From JAGQYP01 sp041392305 (GTDB lineage: Bacteria; Bacteroidota; Bacteroidia; Flavobacteriales_D; Crocinitomicaceae), in NCBI GenBank assembly GCA_041392305.1, contig JAWKMJ010000004.1, forward strand, positions 62,001 through 126,000: DNA of 64,000 bases, written 5' to 3'. The translations under genes were made by a program, and so were the position numbers. The number at the start of each line of letters is the position of its first letter. Positions within the stretch are counted from its first letter, which is position 1. Shown here in pieces: positions 7,778 through 14,287 of the stretch. The notes beneath the pieces were generated by a model. That model was not told the DNA's origin. It searched no databases and saw only the letters and a program-made list of their open reading frames with translations.

Positions 7778-7889
7778 AGCAATCATGGCAATCACTGGAT
7801 ACAAAACTGAAAAGGTGTTCTTGAAGTATGTTCGAGTATCAAAAGAAGAGCATGCTAAATTGATGTTGGATCATACTTTTTTTCAATGA
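7778..7889 (+). pseudogene. 3'-end remnant of a second integrase
   Basis: About 112 bp are roughly 90% identical by eye to the last part of the integrase gene (4776 onward) and keep its frame to a TGA stop: IMAITGYKTEKVFLKYVRVS, then EEHAKLMLDH. The catalytic His of GHKTEK is Tyr here, and everything upstream is missing. The offset between the copies is 3002 bp, so they form direct repeats around the protease module. This suggests insertion or tandem recombination at the integrase 3' end. Confidence 0.8.
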
Positions 7890-7977
7890 AATTAGATTGA
7901 ATTTTATTTATTTGCATTGTAATTCGTTAAATAAATATATTTTGGTTTCTGAAATTAACTTAATCCAACAACTACTT

Positions 7978-8391
7978 ATGACACCTGATGAAATTATGGA
8001 AGAGGAAAACAGATTAATAGATGTGTTTTCAAATTGGGGTATACCTGTTCATAAAGGGATTTTTATAGGTTTTTTGCCCTCAGATAATTTTATTCGACGT
8101 TTAACTTGTAAGTTTAATGTTGAGTTTGCCGGAGTGTTCACACTAGGGGTTAAAGATTATTATCTTTTTGTAGGAGATAAGAATTCAATTTCTCTAAATC
8201 CTCTGTCCAACGGGAATATAGAGATACTAATTAAGCATTCACACCCAATGGGAAATGAGCTTCCTAGTTTTATGGATGTAAGTTGGTTAAAAGCCGCCCA
8301 GAGTTTTGGCTCTCCTCAGAAACAATCTGTTATTTTGCCTCATCAAAAACCAAGATTTAGTTTTAATGTTGAATCAAATTATATGAAATGA
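7978..8391 (+). CDS. JAMM/JAB-motif putative metalloprotease, toxin-like
   Basis: The frame opens at a TTG (7897), but the ATG at 7978 (MTPDEIMEEENR) is the better start, giving about 137 residues. It contains HSHPMGNELPSFMD, an exact JAMM zinc motif (H-x-H, seven residues, S-x-x-D). An upstream EFAGVF could supply the catalytic Glu. The motif also occurs in the RadC-like protein of this element, but otherwise the two differ. Small JAB domains like this are known as the toxic ends of polymorphic toxins and as isopeptidases. It follows the integrase remnant directly and overlaps its partner by 4 bp (ATGA). Confidence 0.65.
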   Translation: MTPDEIMEEENRLIDVFSNWGIPVHKGIFIGFLPSDNFIRRLTCKFNVEFAGVFTLGVKDYYLFVGDKNSISLNPLSNGNIEILIKHSHPMGNELPSFMDVSWLKAAQSFGSPQKQSVILPHQKPRFSFNVESNYMK

Positions 8392-8954
8392 ATTATATAG
8401 ACATTCTAGATAGAATAAATGAACGTTACGTGCTATTAAAGTTAAATCGACATTATTATATTATAGATAAGGCAAATAATAATTCAATTCTTATTATTTC
8501 AGATCCAATTATCAACTATCATCAATTAATTAAGGAGATGAAAAAGAGAGGGGTCGAAGTACATGATAATATTGACGATATTTCAGAGTTGTCAAAAGAG
8601 TCCCCTCGAAATATTTATTTTTACAAATCAGGAAAAATCCTGAACAAAGGAACTGATGAAGAGGTAAAGACTGTAAATTTAATTCTAAAGAAAATTTTCA
8701 ATCAACATGGGAAAGAGACTGGATCTATAATTTCAGCTGTTACTGATAAACATGTTAATTCAGTAGATAAAGAGAGGTTGGAGAGAATGATTCAGAATTA
8801 TGCGTTCCATAACCTTTATCCCAGACAGGGAATAAATATTTATTCCGACATTCATAAAGATACCGTTTCATTAGTTATTATTAAGGATACAAATAGTTTA
8901 GAGTATAAAGAATTAGATCCAATAGAGAAAACGATAATTGATTGGGATAGTTAA
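8388..8954 (+). CDS. Unknown partner of the JAMM protein (possible immunity protein)
   Basis: A 188-residue protein whose start codon overlaps the stop of the JAMM gene (ATGA), implying coupled synthesis. It has no signal peptide or membrane segment and is rich in Ile, Asn, Lys and Asp, with mixed alpha/beta character. No known motif is recognised. By position it could be an immunity protein, a substrate or a regulator of the JAMM protein. A 9-bp inverted repeat (TCTTTATTG 8973-8981, CAATAAAGA 9014-9022) lies just after its stop and may help end the transcript. Confidence 0.5.
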   Translation: MNYIDILDRINERYVLLKLNRHYYIIDKANNNSILIISDPIINYHQLIKEMKKRGVEVHDNIDDISELSKESPRNIYFYKSGKILNKGTDEEVKTVNLILKKIFNQHGKETGSIISAVTDKHVNSVDKERLERMIQNYAFHNLYPRQGINIYSDIHKDTVSLVIIKDTNSLEYKELDPIEKTIIDWDS

Positions 8955-9082
8955 AGGGTGATTCTCCAAGATTCTTTATTGATCTGCCAATAGTAATTTC
9001 TGAAATAAGAGAACAATAAAGACATTCTGAAAGAGATTAAAGATAAGATGAAAAAAAAGCAGCCTTTTTTCTTTTGTTACTA

Positions 9083-9100
9083 AATGACCAATATGTCATT
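9083..9100. promoter_or_regulatory. Palindromic operator-like site
   Basis: AATGAC, six bases, GTCATT form a perfect 6-bp inverted repeat ending 14 bp before the ATG of the exported protein at 9115. The left arm with the next base reads ATGACC, which recurs in the sites near the XRE gene at 9707, 9743 and 10291. It may be a binding site of that repressor. Confidence 0.45.
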
Positions 9101-9114
9101 ACTAAATTAAAATC

Positions 9115-9513
9115 ATGATGAAAATGTTAGTAGTGCTGTTGGTAATGGTGTCATTGCCAGTTATTGGTCAAAAGGGGATTAGATTTGAATTCCATGTAGA
9201 CAAGAAAGACGAACCTGAGAAAATAGAGTGCTATGAAGTAACTCGAGAATTTATCTTGGATATGAAGGCGGAAAAATTATTGATGATAGATCGTGAACTC
9301 AATGGTGATCGGTTGGAAACTAAAACCTACACCTTAGAATTTCTGAAACCTACTACTGGATTAATCACAATCATCGCCAGAAATGAAAAGGGAGAACGTA
9401 ATGAGATCAAATTCGGGGTGAACAAGAAGTATGTTGCCTTCTCTTTTGACAATCAAGATGTGATCATTGAAGGAGATGTATACTATGAATCCGTTCTAAA
9501 ACTCCTTGAGTAA
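9115..9513 (+). CDS. Small exported protein of unknown function
   Basis: A 132-residue protein with a clear signal peptide (MMKMLVVLLVMVSLPVIGQ) and a charged mature part with beta-strand-like alternation. No known domain is recognised. The first or second Met (9118) could be the start. Its last 18 bp overlap the end of the convergent XRE gene. An operator-like palindrome lies just upstream, so the XRE protein may control it. Confidence 0.6.
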   Translation: MMKMLVVLLVMVSLPVIGQKGIRFEFHVDKKDEPEKIECYEVTREFILDMKAEKLLMIDRELNGDRLETKTYTLEFLKPTTGLITIIARNEKGERNEIKFGVNKKYVAFSFDNQDVIIEGDVYYESVLKLLE

Positions 9514-9708
9514 ATCTGATACAGGGATGTTGAAGTACTCAGCGATCTTATAGATAGTAGTAATAGACACATCCCTTTTTCCTTGTTCAATCCTACCAAA
9601 GTGAATACCAGTTTCATGGAATGCAGATAGCTGGGTGTGTCCCTTTTCTAGTCTAAGAGCCTTCACACGCTTACCAAATTTCTTTTTGATTTCTGCATCA
9701 CTAATCAT
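9496..9708 (-). CDS. XRE-family (Cro/CI-type) transcriptional regulator
   Basis: About 70 residues from the ATG at 9708 (a GTG at 9732 would add eight residues). The protein is a single helix-turn-helix domain: KRVKALRLEKGHTQLSAFHETG, then IHFGRIEQGKRDVSITTIYKIAEYFNIPVSDLL, the standard HTH_3 pattern. It probably represses its own promoter and other genes of the element. The later start is preferred because two direct copies of ATGACCGAAAAGT then lie at and upstream of it. It is divergent from the RadC-like gene. Confidence 0.85.
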   Translation of the reverse strand: MISDAEIKKKFGKRVKALRLEKGHTQLSAFHETGIHFGRIEQGKRDVSITTIYKIAEYFNIPVSDLLKEF

Positions 9709-9755
9709 GACCGAAAAGTCATAATTCCCCACAACCTATACAATGACCGAAAAGT
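9707..9755. promoter_or_regulatory. Paired operator-like repeats at the XRE promoter
   Basis: ATGACCGAAAAGT occurs at 9707-9719 and again at 9743-9755, 36 bp apart, in the region between the XRE gene and the divergent RadC-like gene. The first copy touches the XRE start codon. A related site, ATGACCGTACAGT, lies at 10291-10303. The spacing and position suit autoregulation by the XRE protein (inferred). Confidence 0.5.
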
Positions 9756-9842
9756 AATCAAATAGATAATCTTACACACCCTACCCTCCCTGTTTCAAGC
9801 GGAATAGAAAGTCTGTTCCCAATCACTAATACCAATAACATC

Positions 9843-10289
9843 ATGAAAAACAAAAAGATGATGCCTGAAATGAAAATCAGGTACAGGACGAGTCATGTCC
9901 AAAAACTAAAGATCAATGATTCAAAATCGGCATACAGTTGTGTGAAAGAGTTGTTTGATCCAGATACTGTGGAGTACAGAGAGAGCTTCTACGCTGTTTT
10001 CTTGAATCGGAATAACTACACCATTGGTTGGTCACAAATAAGCGTAGGAGGGCTTACTAGTACAATTCTGGATGGTAGAATACTTTTCACTTTGGCACTA
10101 ATGTCGGGTGCATCGGGAATCATTCTAACACACAACCATCCAAGTGGGAATACCGAGCCAAGTCATACGGATCTAAAACTAACATCTAAGCTAGTGGAGA
10201 TGTCAAAATTACTGGACATTGTTATCCTTGACCACATCATCATTACAAGTGAATCCTACTACAGTTTTGTGGATGAAGGAAAAATCTAA
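9843..10289 (+). CDS. RadC-like JAB domain protein
   Basis: A 148-residue protein made almost entirely of the RadC-type JAB/MPN domain. The motif HNHPSGNTEPSHTD is the exact H-x-H, seven residues, S-x-x-D zinc site, and ILDHIIITSESYYSFVDEG is the usual C-terminal signature. It lacks the N-terminal helix-hairpin-helix part of chromosomal RadC, as is common for versions on mobile elements and near restriction or anti-restriction genes. The biochemical function of RadC is unsettled. It is divergent from the XRE gene, with candidate operators in the 134-bp gap between start codons. Confidence 0.88.
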   Translation: MKNKKMMPEMKIRYRTSHVQKLKINDSKSAYSCVKELFDPDTVEYRESFYAVFLNRNNYTIGWSQISVGGLTSTILDGRILFTLALMSGASGIILTHNHPSGNTEPSHTDLKLTSKLVEMSKLLDIVILDHIIITSESYYSFVDEGKI

Positions 10290-10290
10290 A

Positions 10291-10303
10291 ATGACCGTAC
10301 AGT
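10291..10303. promoter_or_regulatory. Third ATGACC operator-like site
   Basis: ATGACCGTACAGT, 11 of 13 positions equal to the two sites near the XRE gene. It starts directly after the RadC-like stop and 10 bp before the -7 element of the next gene. Confidence 0.4.
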
Positions 10304-10312
10304 TATATTTTG

Positions 10313-10320
10313 TAAATTTG
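10313..10320 (+). promoter_or_regulatory. -7 promoter element
   Basis: TAAATTTG fits TAnnTTTG and ends 23 nt before the ATG at 10344. No convincing -33 TTG is seen; the ATGACC-type site occupies that region. Confidence 0.45.
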
Positions 10321-10343
10321 TTTAACTTAAAATACTTTCTAAA

Positions 10344-10835
10344 ATGAAATTATTAATCTATATAATTCTACTAACACCTTTGATTACATATTCTCAATTC
10401 AAGGTTTCAACTGTTGAAACGAGTTCTGGAATAACAAAAGAAGCAGAGTGTCATAGTAGTAGCAAAAGTACATTTGCTTCACCTACAACCATAAAATTGG
10501 GTGTAACCAGTACAAAGATTCTATTCCTGAAACTTCTTGTGAAACCTTTTAGTGCAGTAAAAACTGCAAGGGATAGTGATTTTGAAGAAATTAAATTGGG
10601 CTTAGTTTTCTACGATTCAAAAGGGGAAAAGCAACATACTTATTATACTTATTCAGGTGGATATTCAAAAGTGAATAATGGATACTGGATATTTATAAAT
10701 GATGACAAGGTAATCACATACTTTAAAAAATATTCAAAAGTAATTATTGGATATGATGGTGGCGCATTTGGAACAGTAGCCTATGAGTTTTCACTTTCTG
10801 GTTTCACATCTGCTTGCAACAAGTTATTACAATGA
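10344..10835 (+). CDS. Exported protein of unknown function
   Basis: A 163-residue protein with a signal peptide (MKLLIYIILLTPLITYSQ) and a predicted beta-rich mature part (GLVFYDSKGEKQHTYYTYSGGYS, then KVIIGYDGGAFGTVAYEF). Two Cys (about residues 36 and 158) could form a disulfide. No known domain is recognised. It has its own -7 element and an ATGACC-type site upstream, so it may be expressed under XRE control. It is cargo of the element. Confidence 0.55.
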   Translation: MKLLIYIILLTPLITYSQFKVSTVETSSGITKEAECHSSSKSTFASPTTIKLGVTSTKILFLKLLVKPFSAVKTARDSDFEEIKLGLVFYDSKGEKQHTYYTYSGGYSKVNNGYWIFINDDKVITYFKKYSKVIIGYDGGAFGTVAYEFSLSGFTSACNKLLQ

Positions 10836-10873
10836 CTTTTGAAAATCCCAAATCAACTGCCTAAAATTGTGGC

Positions 10874-11140
10874 ATGGATCGGGAATTAATTATACGTCTT
10901 ATCGAACAAGACATCAAGCACAATCAATTAATCAATGGGTTCAATAATATTGGACTCATAGTAAGTGAAGACCATCATCTGAATATTGTCGGGATCGTAT
11001 CGGATCTTATGGGTAAGACTTCGGATGATTGGTTTGATCACTACCACAAAACAATGTTGGATGTAAAACCGAACATGACCTCAAAAGAACGAATCTCTGC
11101 ATCCGAAAAACTCTTCAATGATCTTTCTATCAAAAACTAG
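10874..11140 (+). CDS. Small cytoplasmic protein of unknown function
   Basis: An 88-residue soluble, acidic, predicted helical protein with an SDLMGKTSDDWFDHYHKTM segment and no signal peptide, membrane span or known motif. It starts 38 bp after the exported-protein gene and is probably transcribed with it. Small proteins like this are common cargo of Bacteroidota elements. Function is unknown. Confidence 0.55.
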   Translation: MDRELIIRLIEQDIKHNQLINGFNNIGLIVSEDHHLNIVGIVSDLMGKTSDDWFDHYHKTMLDVKPNMTSKERISASEKLFNDLSIKN

Positions 11141-11235
11141 TTTGAGTCACAGACATGCGCTCTTTGGCACTCACAGGGAATAGGTATTTGATACTTTTTG
11201 ATCCTCAACCAAACTGAATATCCTTAATAAATAAA

Positions 11236-11255
11236 AAATATACTAATGTATATTT
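11236..11255. promoter_or_regulatory. Palindrome upstream of the HTH-containing unknown gene
   Basis: AAATATAC, TAAT, GTATATTT form a perfect 8-bp inverted repeat in the 242-bp spacer before 11383. The symmetry suits a dimeric regulator. No other recognisable feature is seen in this spacer. Confidence 0.35.
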
Positions 11256-11382
11256 AATACTACAAGCCTTTAAATCCCTTTTTCTCTTCCGAAATTCGTC
11301 CCAAAACACTAATAAAATGGGTTGTTACAAGAAAAATCACGACAGTACTTGGTCAGTTAAATAACATTGCTAGATTGTTGGT

Positions 11383-12525
11383 ATGAATACATTAAAATTC
11401 ATAACGCAGACTGTAAGTTCAGTCAAAAAAAGCCCTTTAGTCGAAAAACTTGTGGGCTTTATTCTATTTATATCTGTAATATTTAATGATATGAAAAAAC
11501 TAGTAGCCTCTAAGGTGAAATCAATGGCAAAAACAAATGCCGAAAAATGTACTCTGTTGTACAATTTAGATTTTGATGAGCATGTTTACTTTGAAAGACC
11601 AGAACAAGAATGGTCATCGGATGAGAGAGTCCTTTTGAGTGGTGATGTAAACAGGTTTACTCTAAAGTATCAATTTATTTACCACTGCATCTATACAAAT
11701 AGTTTCAATCGGTCTAAAGCTGATACATATGGGGTGACAGAGGAAGATGTTCATGTGACTTTCCGAAAGTTAGTCGCTTATCTAAAGGAAATCGAAAAGT
11801 TTGAGGAGATGGATGAATTTCTGAATTACCTGTTTGAAGAGACTAAGAATGTGTATGAAATTGAGAAATCCGAGTATGATGAGATCTACAATGGAAAGCT
11901 GCTGGATCGTCTTTGTCACCGTGAGAAATACTTCACTACACTTAAGATTGAACTCAACGATGCTCGGATAAAAGTCAGGGACTATGAATTTCAAATCGAT
12001 CGTTATCTGAATCAGCTAAGGAGAAGAGAGATCTCTGGCACTGAATATGAGACTTTAACTTCAAAATTTCTTGATAATTCTGATTATTGGAAATATAGGT
12101 TTATAGACTTGAAAGACAAAGTGAAAAAAATGGGCAGTACATCAAAACAGAAAAGGAGATCCGCTTTGAAAAAATGTATCCCTCCAAGGATTCTGAACGG
12201 TTTAATTCCTTTGAATAAACAAACATTTGCACCAATGTCTGTTGGTATCTGTGAATTTGTTATTGATGAGTATTGTCGATGGTATAATAACAAGTATAAG
12301 CCTGAAATCAAAGCCTATCAGAAACACAATAAGAACACTGCTCTTAGACTTAAAAGGGAAGCTAACTCTTCTGCATCCCAAAAAAGGAAGATAAGAATGA
12401 AGGTATTGGTTGATTATGTTGAGTCGACTTTATCTATTCGAAAAATAGCTGAACTGACTCAAATTCCACTTGCAACTGTCCAGAGATATATGGTATTATT
12501 GAGATCTGGGGCGACTCAAAATTGA
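11383..12525 (+). CDS. Unknown protein with C-terminal helix-turn-helix
   Basis: A 380-residue protein. The N-terminus has one hydrophobic stretch (VGFILFISVIFND, about 24-36), which may only belong to an over-long start; the Met at residue 37 is an alternative. The middle (about 90-260) is predicted helical and highly charged. A basic segment follows (SKQKRRSALKK). The end, TLSIRKIAELTQIPLATVQRYMVLL, looks like a resolvase-type helix-turn-helix. It may bind DNA and take part in maintenance or regulation of the element. No named family is recognised. Confidence 0.5.
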   Translation: MNTLKFITQTVSSVKKSPLVEKLVGFILFISVIFNDMKKLVASKVKSMAKTNAEKCTLLYNLDFDEHVYFERPEQEWSSDERVLLSGDVNRFTLKYQFIYHCIYTNSFNRSKADTYGVTEEDVHVTFRKLVAYLKEIEKFEEMDEFLNYLFEETKNVYEIEKSEYDEIYNGKLLDRLCHREKYFTTLKIELNDARIKVRDYEFQIDRYLNQLRRREISGTEYETLTSKFLDNSDYWKYRFIDLKDKVKKMGSTSKQKRRSALKKCIPPRILNGLIPLNKQTFAPMSVGICEFVIDEYCRWYNNKYKPEIKAYQKHNKNTALRLKREANSSASQKRKIRMKVLVDYVESTLSIRKIAELTQIPLATVQRYMVLLRSGATQN

Positions 12526-12588
12526 GCTAAAAAAACGGTTATTATTTAGTGAACCCTGAAATATAGTATCTGATTTGGGTCGGGTCAT

Positions 12589-12671
12589 AATCCTCCCACC
12601 TTCTCTACGTTCCAAGTAATCTTCAGGTAATCATCCCAATTGGAACTACGATTCGGTGGTAGGATTTTTTT
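12589..12671 (+). terminator. Long nested hairpin with T-run: terminator or structured RNA
   Basis: The outer stem pairs AATCCT-C-CCACC (12589-12600) with GGTGG-T-AGGATT (12655-12666), one mismatch in 12 positions. The inner stem pairs GTTCCAA (12609-12615) with TTGGAAC (12640-12646). A run of T continues to 12671. It starts 63 bp after the 380-residue gene and would end its transcript. The two-stage stem is larger than an ordinary terminator, so a small structured RNA is possible. The rest of the 322-bp spacer shows nothing clear. Confidence 0.5.
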
Positions 12672-12847
12672 GTGTCCGATTTCAAAATCACATCTATTAC
12701 ACCCTCTGCAAGCCTAATCTTTCTATCCCCCTCCCCAACAAAAAGAGGGAAAGCGGATATCTGTGGGTCTTTTTCTGTCATTAGAACAAAGGCAAATTGT
12801 AGGTATCCAGACCGTTCCCAATTGTTTAATTCAAAATCTTATCAAGT

Positions 12848-13045
12848 ATGAAAAAGTTAGTATTTGCAGAGCTTGTAGAAGGCGTATCGTTCCAAATGAT
12901 GGAAGATCGGAATGTAGTAATAGTAAGTGATGGGGCATTCTTTTTGGTCACAACTGAAGAACATTCTAAGGAATATCCTGAACTTAAGTTTGATCATGTT
13001 CCAAGTGAAGCGATCGAACAGTATGGGTTGGAAAATTTGTTGTGA
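12848..13045 (+). CDS. 65-residue element protein (intact member of a local family)
   Basis: A 65-residue soluble, acidic protein beginning MKKLVFAELVEGVSF and containing FLVTTEEHSKEYPEL. No domain is recognised. Fragments of the same family lie in the left element: the N-terminal part at 1248-1328 and the C-terminal part at 545-691. It therefore appears to be a standard component near the right end of these elements, upstream of the tRNA. Function is unknown. Confidence 0.6.
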   Translation: MKKLVFAELVEGVSFQMMEDRNVVIVSDGAFFLVTTEEHSKEYPELKFDHVPSEAIEQYGLENLL

Positions 13046-13101
13046 GAAGGTGTGGAGATGATGATTTTAATTAACTTGTATCCATTCAAAATTGATGTTC
13101 G

Positions 13102-13770
13102 ATGAAGTTTGAGCTAGATTCAACAAGTAGAAATAATAGTGATGAAGATTTGATTTCTGATTTAAAATCAGTCGCAGAAAAATTAGGAAAAAATAAAGTA
13201 ACTATTGATGAGTACAATGAAATGGGAAGATTTCATAGCTCCACTTTGAGTCGGAGATTTGGCTCATGGTTCAAATGTCTTGAAATCGCTGGTTTGGAAA
13301 AAACTAGAAGTAGAATTAATATCCCAAATGAGGATTTGTTTGAAAACTTAGTTGATGTTTGGACGAAACTAGAACGACAACCTAGATATAGTGATATGTA
13401 TAAGCCATTGTCTAAATTTAGTGCAGGCACATATGAAAAAAGATTCGGAAGCTGGAGAAAAGCACTTGAATATTTTGTTGACTACATGAATGGTGAAGAA
13501 GCACCTATTGAGGTTCCTAGTAAAAAGAAAGTCAGTAAAAGAAGCACATCTCGAAATATCAATATTAGATTAAGGTTTATGGTATTGCGCAGAGATAATT
13601 TTAAATGCAAGATATGTGGAAAGTCTCCTGCTAATGATCCATCAATTATTTTACATGTTGATCATATCAAGGCATGGGCAAAAGGTGGAGAAACAATAAT
13701 TGAGAATCTTCAAACTTTGTGTTCGACATGTAATATTGGAAAAAGTGATTTGGATATGAATGAAGAATAA
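13102..13770 (+). CDS. HNH endonuclease with N-terminal DNA-binding repeats
   Basis: A 222-residue protein. Two repeats (about 10-60 and 70-120) share the pattern of homing-endonuclease-associated repeats: STLSRRFGSWFKCLEIAGL and GTYEKRFGSWRKALEYF. A basic linker leads to an HNH nuclease domain (about 155-222): RRDNFKCKICGK, HVDHIKAWAKGGETIIENLQ, LCSTCNIGKSD, with both CxxC pairs and the central DH. It likely cuts DNA at specific sites and may aid spread or protection of the element. It is the last gene before tRNA copy 2. Confidence 0.88.
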   Translation: MKFELDSTSRNNSDEDLISDLKSVAEKLGKNKVTIDEYNEMGRFHSSTLSRRFGSWFKCLEIAGLEKTRSRINIPNEDLFENLVDVWTKLERQPRYSDMYKPLSKFSAGTYEKRFGSWRKALEYFVDYMNGEEAPIEVPSKKKVSKRSTSRNINIRLRFMVLRRDNFKCKICGKSPANDPSIILHVDHIKAWAKGGETIIENLQTLCSTCNIGKSDLDMNEE

Positions 13771-13780
13771 GTGATTTTCT

Positions 13781-13852
13781 GTCCCAAATTCCGTCCACGC
13801 TCCAAATCTCACCCCAAAACAAAAGCAAAAAAAAAGAGCGAAGACCTCATAG
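13781..13852. repeat. Right-end flank shared with the left element
   Basis: The GTCCCAAATTCCGTCCAC box at 13781 and the following A-rich stretch up to AGAGCGAAGACCTCAT match 3364-3433 with few differences. Both precede a tRNA-Arg copy. In this copy the tRNA terminator stem is split by inserted sequence (about 13853-13908). The shared flank marks the conserved end of this element family. Confidence 0.65.
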
Positions 13853-13887
13853 GAAATTCAGAATGAGAATGAGAAACAGAATGAGGG

Positions 13888-13935
13888 AAAACAAAAATGG
13901 GAACTCCGCTCTCGCTCTCATTCCCATTTTGTTTT
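13888..13935 (-). terminator. Terminator-like hairpin downstream of tRNA-Arg copy 2
   Basis: AAAACAAAAATGGGAA (13888-13903) and TTCCCATTTTGTTTT (13921-13935) form a 15-bp stem with one bulged base. It lies 4 bp beyond the tRNA 3' end on the minus strand, and the distal arm ends in T-rich sequence. Confidence 0.55.
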
Positions 13936-13938
13936 GTG

Positions 13939-14012
13939 TGACCTCGGCAGGATTCAAACCTGCAACCTCTTGAGCCGTAATCAAGTGCACTATTCAGTTA
14001 TGCTACGAGGCC
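13939..14012 (-). tRNA. tRNA-Arg(ACG), copy 2
   Basis: 74 nt, identical to copy 1 at 3463-3536: same cloverleaf, anticodon ACG, no encoded CCA, A19 and T56 instead of G19 and C56. The chromosomal side is to the right. As the copy next to core chromosome, it is probably the reconstituted original locus. Confidence 0.9.
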
Positions 14013-14054
14013 AAAAAATATATGTTTTCCGTCACGGTTGACGAACACGGGTCT

Positions 14055-14141
14055 CTATTCAGCTCAACAAAACAAGAAATCTATCTGATTTCGTAGATTT
14101 TGTTGATCCTGACATTTATCGTCAGGGTATGCTACGAGGCC
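14055..14141 (-). pseudogene. tRNA-Arg fragment split by a palindromic insert
   Basis: TATGCTACGAGGCC (14128-14141) equals the first 14 nt of tRNA-Arg, and CTATTCAG (14055-14062) equals the adjoining D-loop segment. In the intact gene they are one base apart; here 65 bp intervene. The insert contains TCAACAAAA...TTTTGTTGA arms and a CCTGAC/GTCAGG hairpin (14109-14127). It looks like a decayed tRNA copy interrupted in the D loop. The rest of 14013-14287 shows no feature. Confidence 0.55.
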
Positions 14142-14287
14142 TTAAAGTGCTGACAAGCTTGGCTTAGTCAGTACAAATTCGCTGGCAAAGATAGTGAAAT
14201 TATTAGGAATCACTAAAAGAACTAACTGCAAGTTTTCGACAGAAGCCCAAAGTACTGCACTTACCACTTACTACTTACCTCTTCACC

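Larger units (their letters stand above)
3463..14012. mobile_element. Integrative element at tRNA-Arg, bounded by direct repeats of the whole tRNA
   Basis: Two identical tRNA-Arg genes 10,476 bp apart bracket a segment that begins with a tyrosine recombinase 145 bp from the left tRNA. It carries accessory genes: protease pair, JAMM pair, XRE regulator, RadC-like protein, unknown genes and HNH nuclease. No replication, relaxase or conjugation genes are recognisable, so it resembles a small integrative element or genomic island rather than a self-transmissible ICE. The sequence left of tRNA copy 1 (3364-3462) is homologous to that left of copy 2 (13781-13938), consistent with tandem related elements. 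Confidence 0.75.

Noticed and set aside
7897..7977. N-terminal extension of the JAMM protein from the TTG at 7897
   Set aside because: The extension begins directly after the integrase remnant stop; the ATG at 7978 starts a more typical soluble protein.
9843..10289. Chromosomal DNA-repair radC
   Set aside because: Only the JAB domain is present and it sits in the element, so it is a mobile-element version.
12672..12847. Gene in the spacer before the 65-residue protein
   Set aside because: No open frame with a plausible start; only C-rich and A-rich stretches and weak complementarity are seen.
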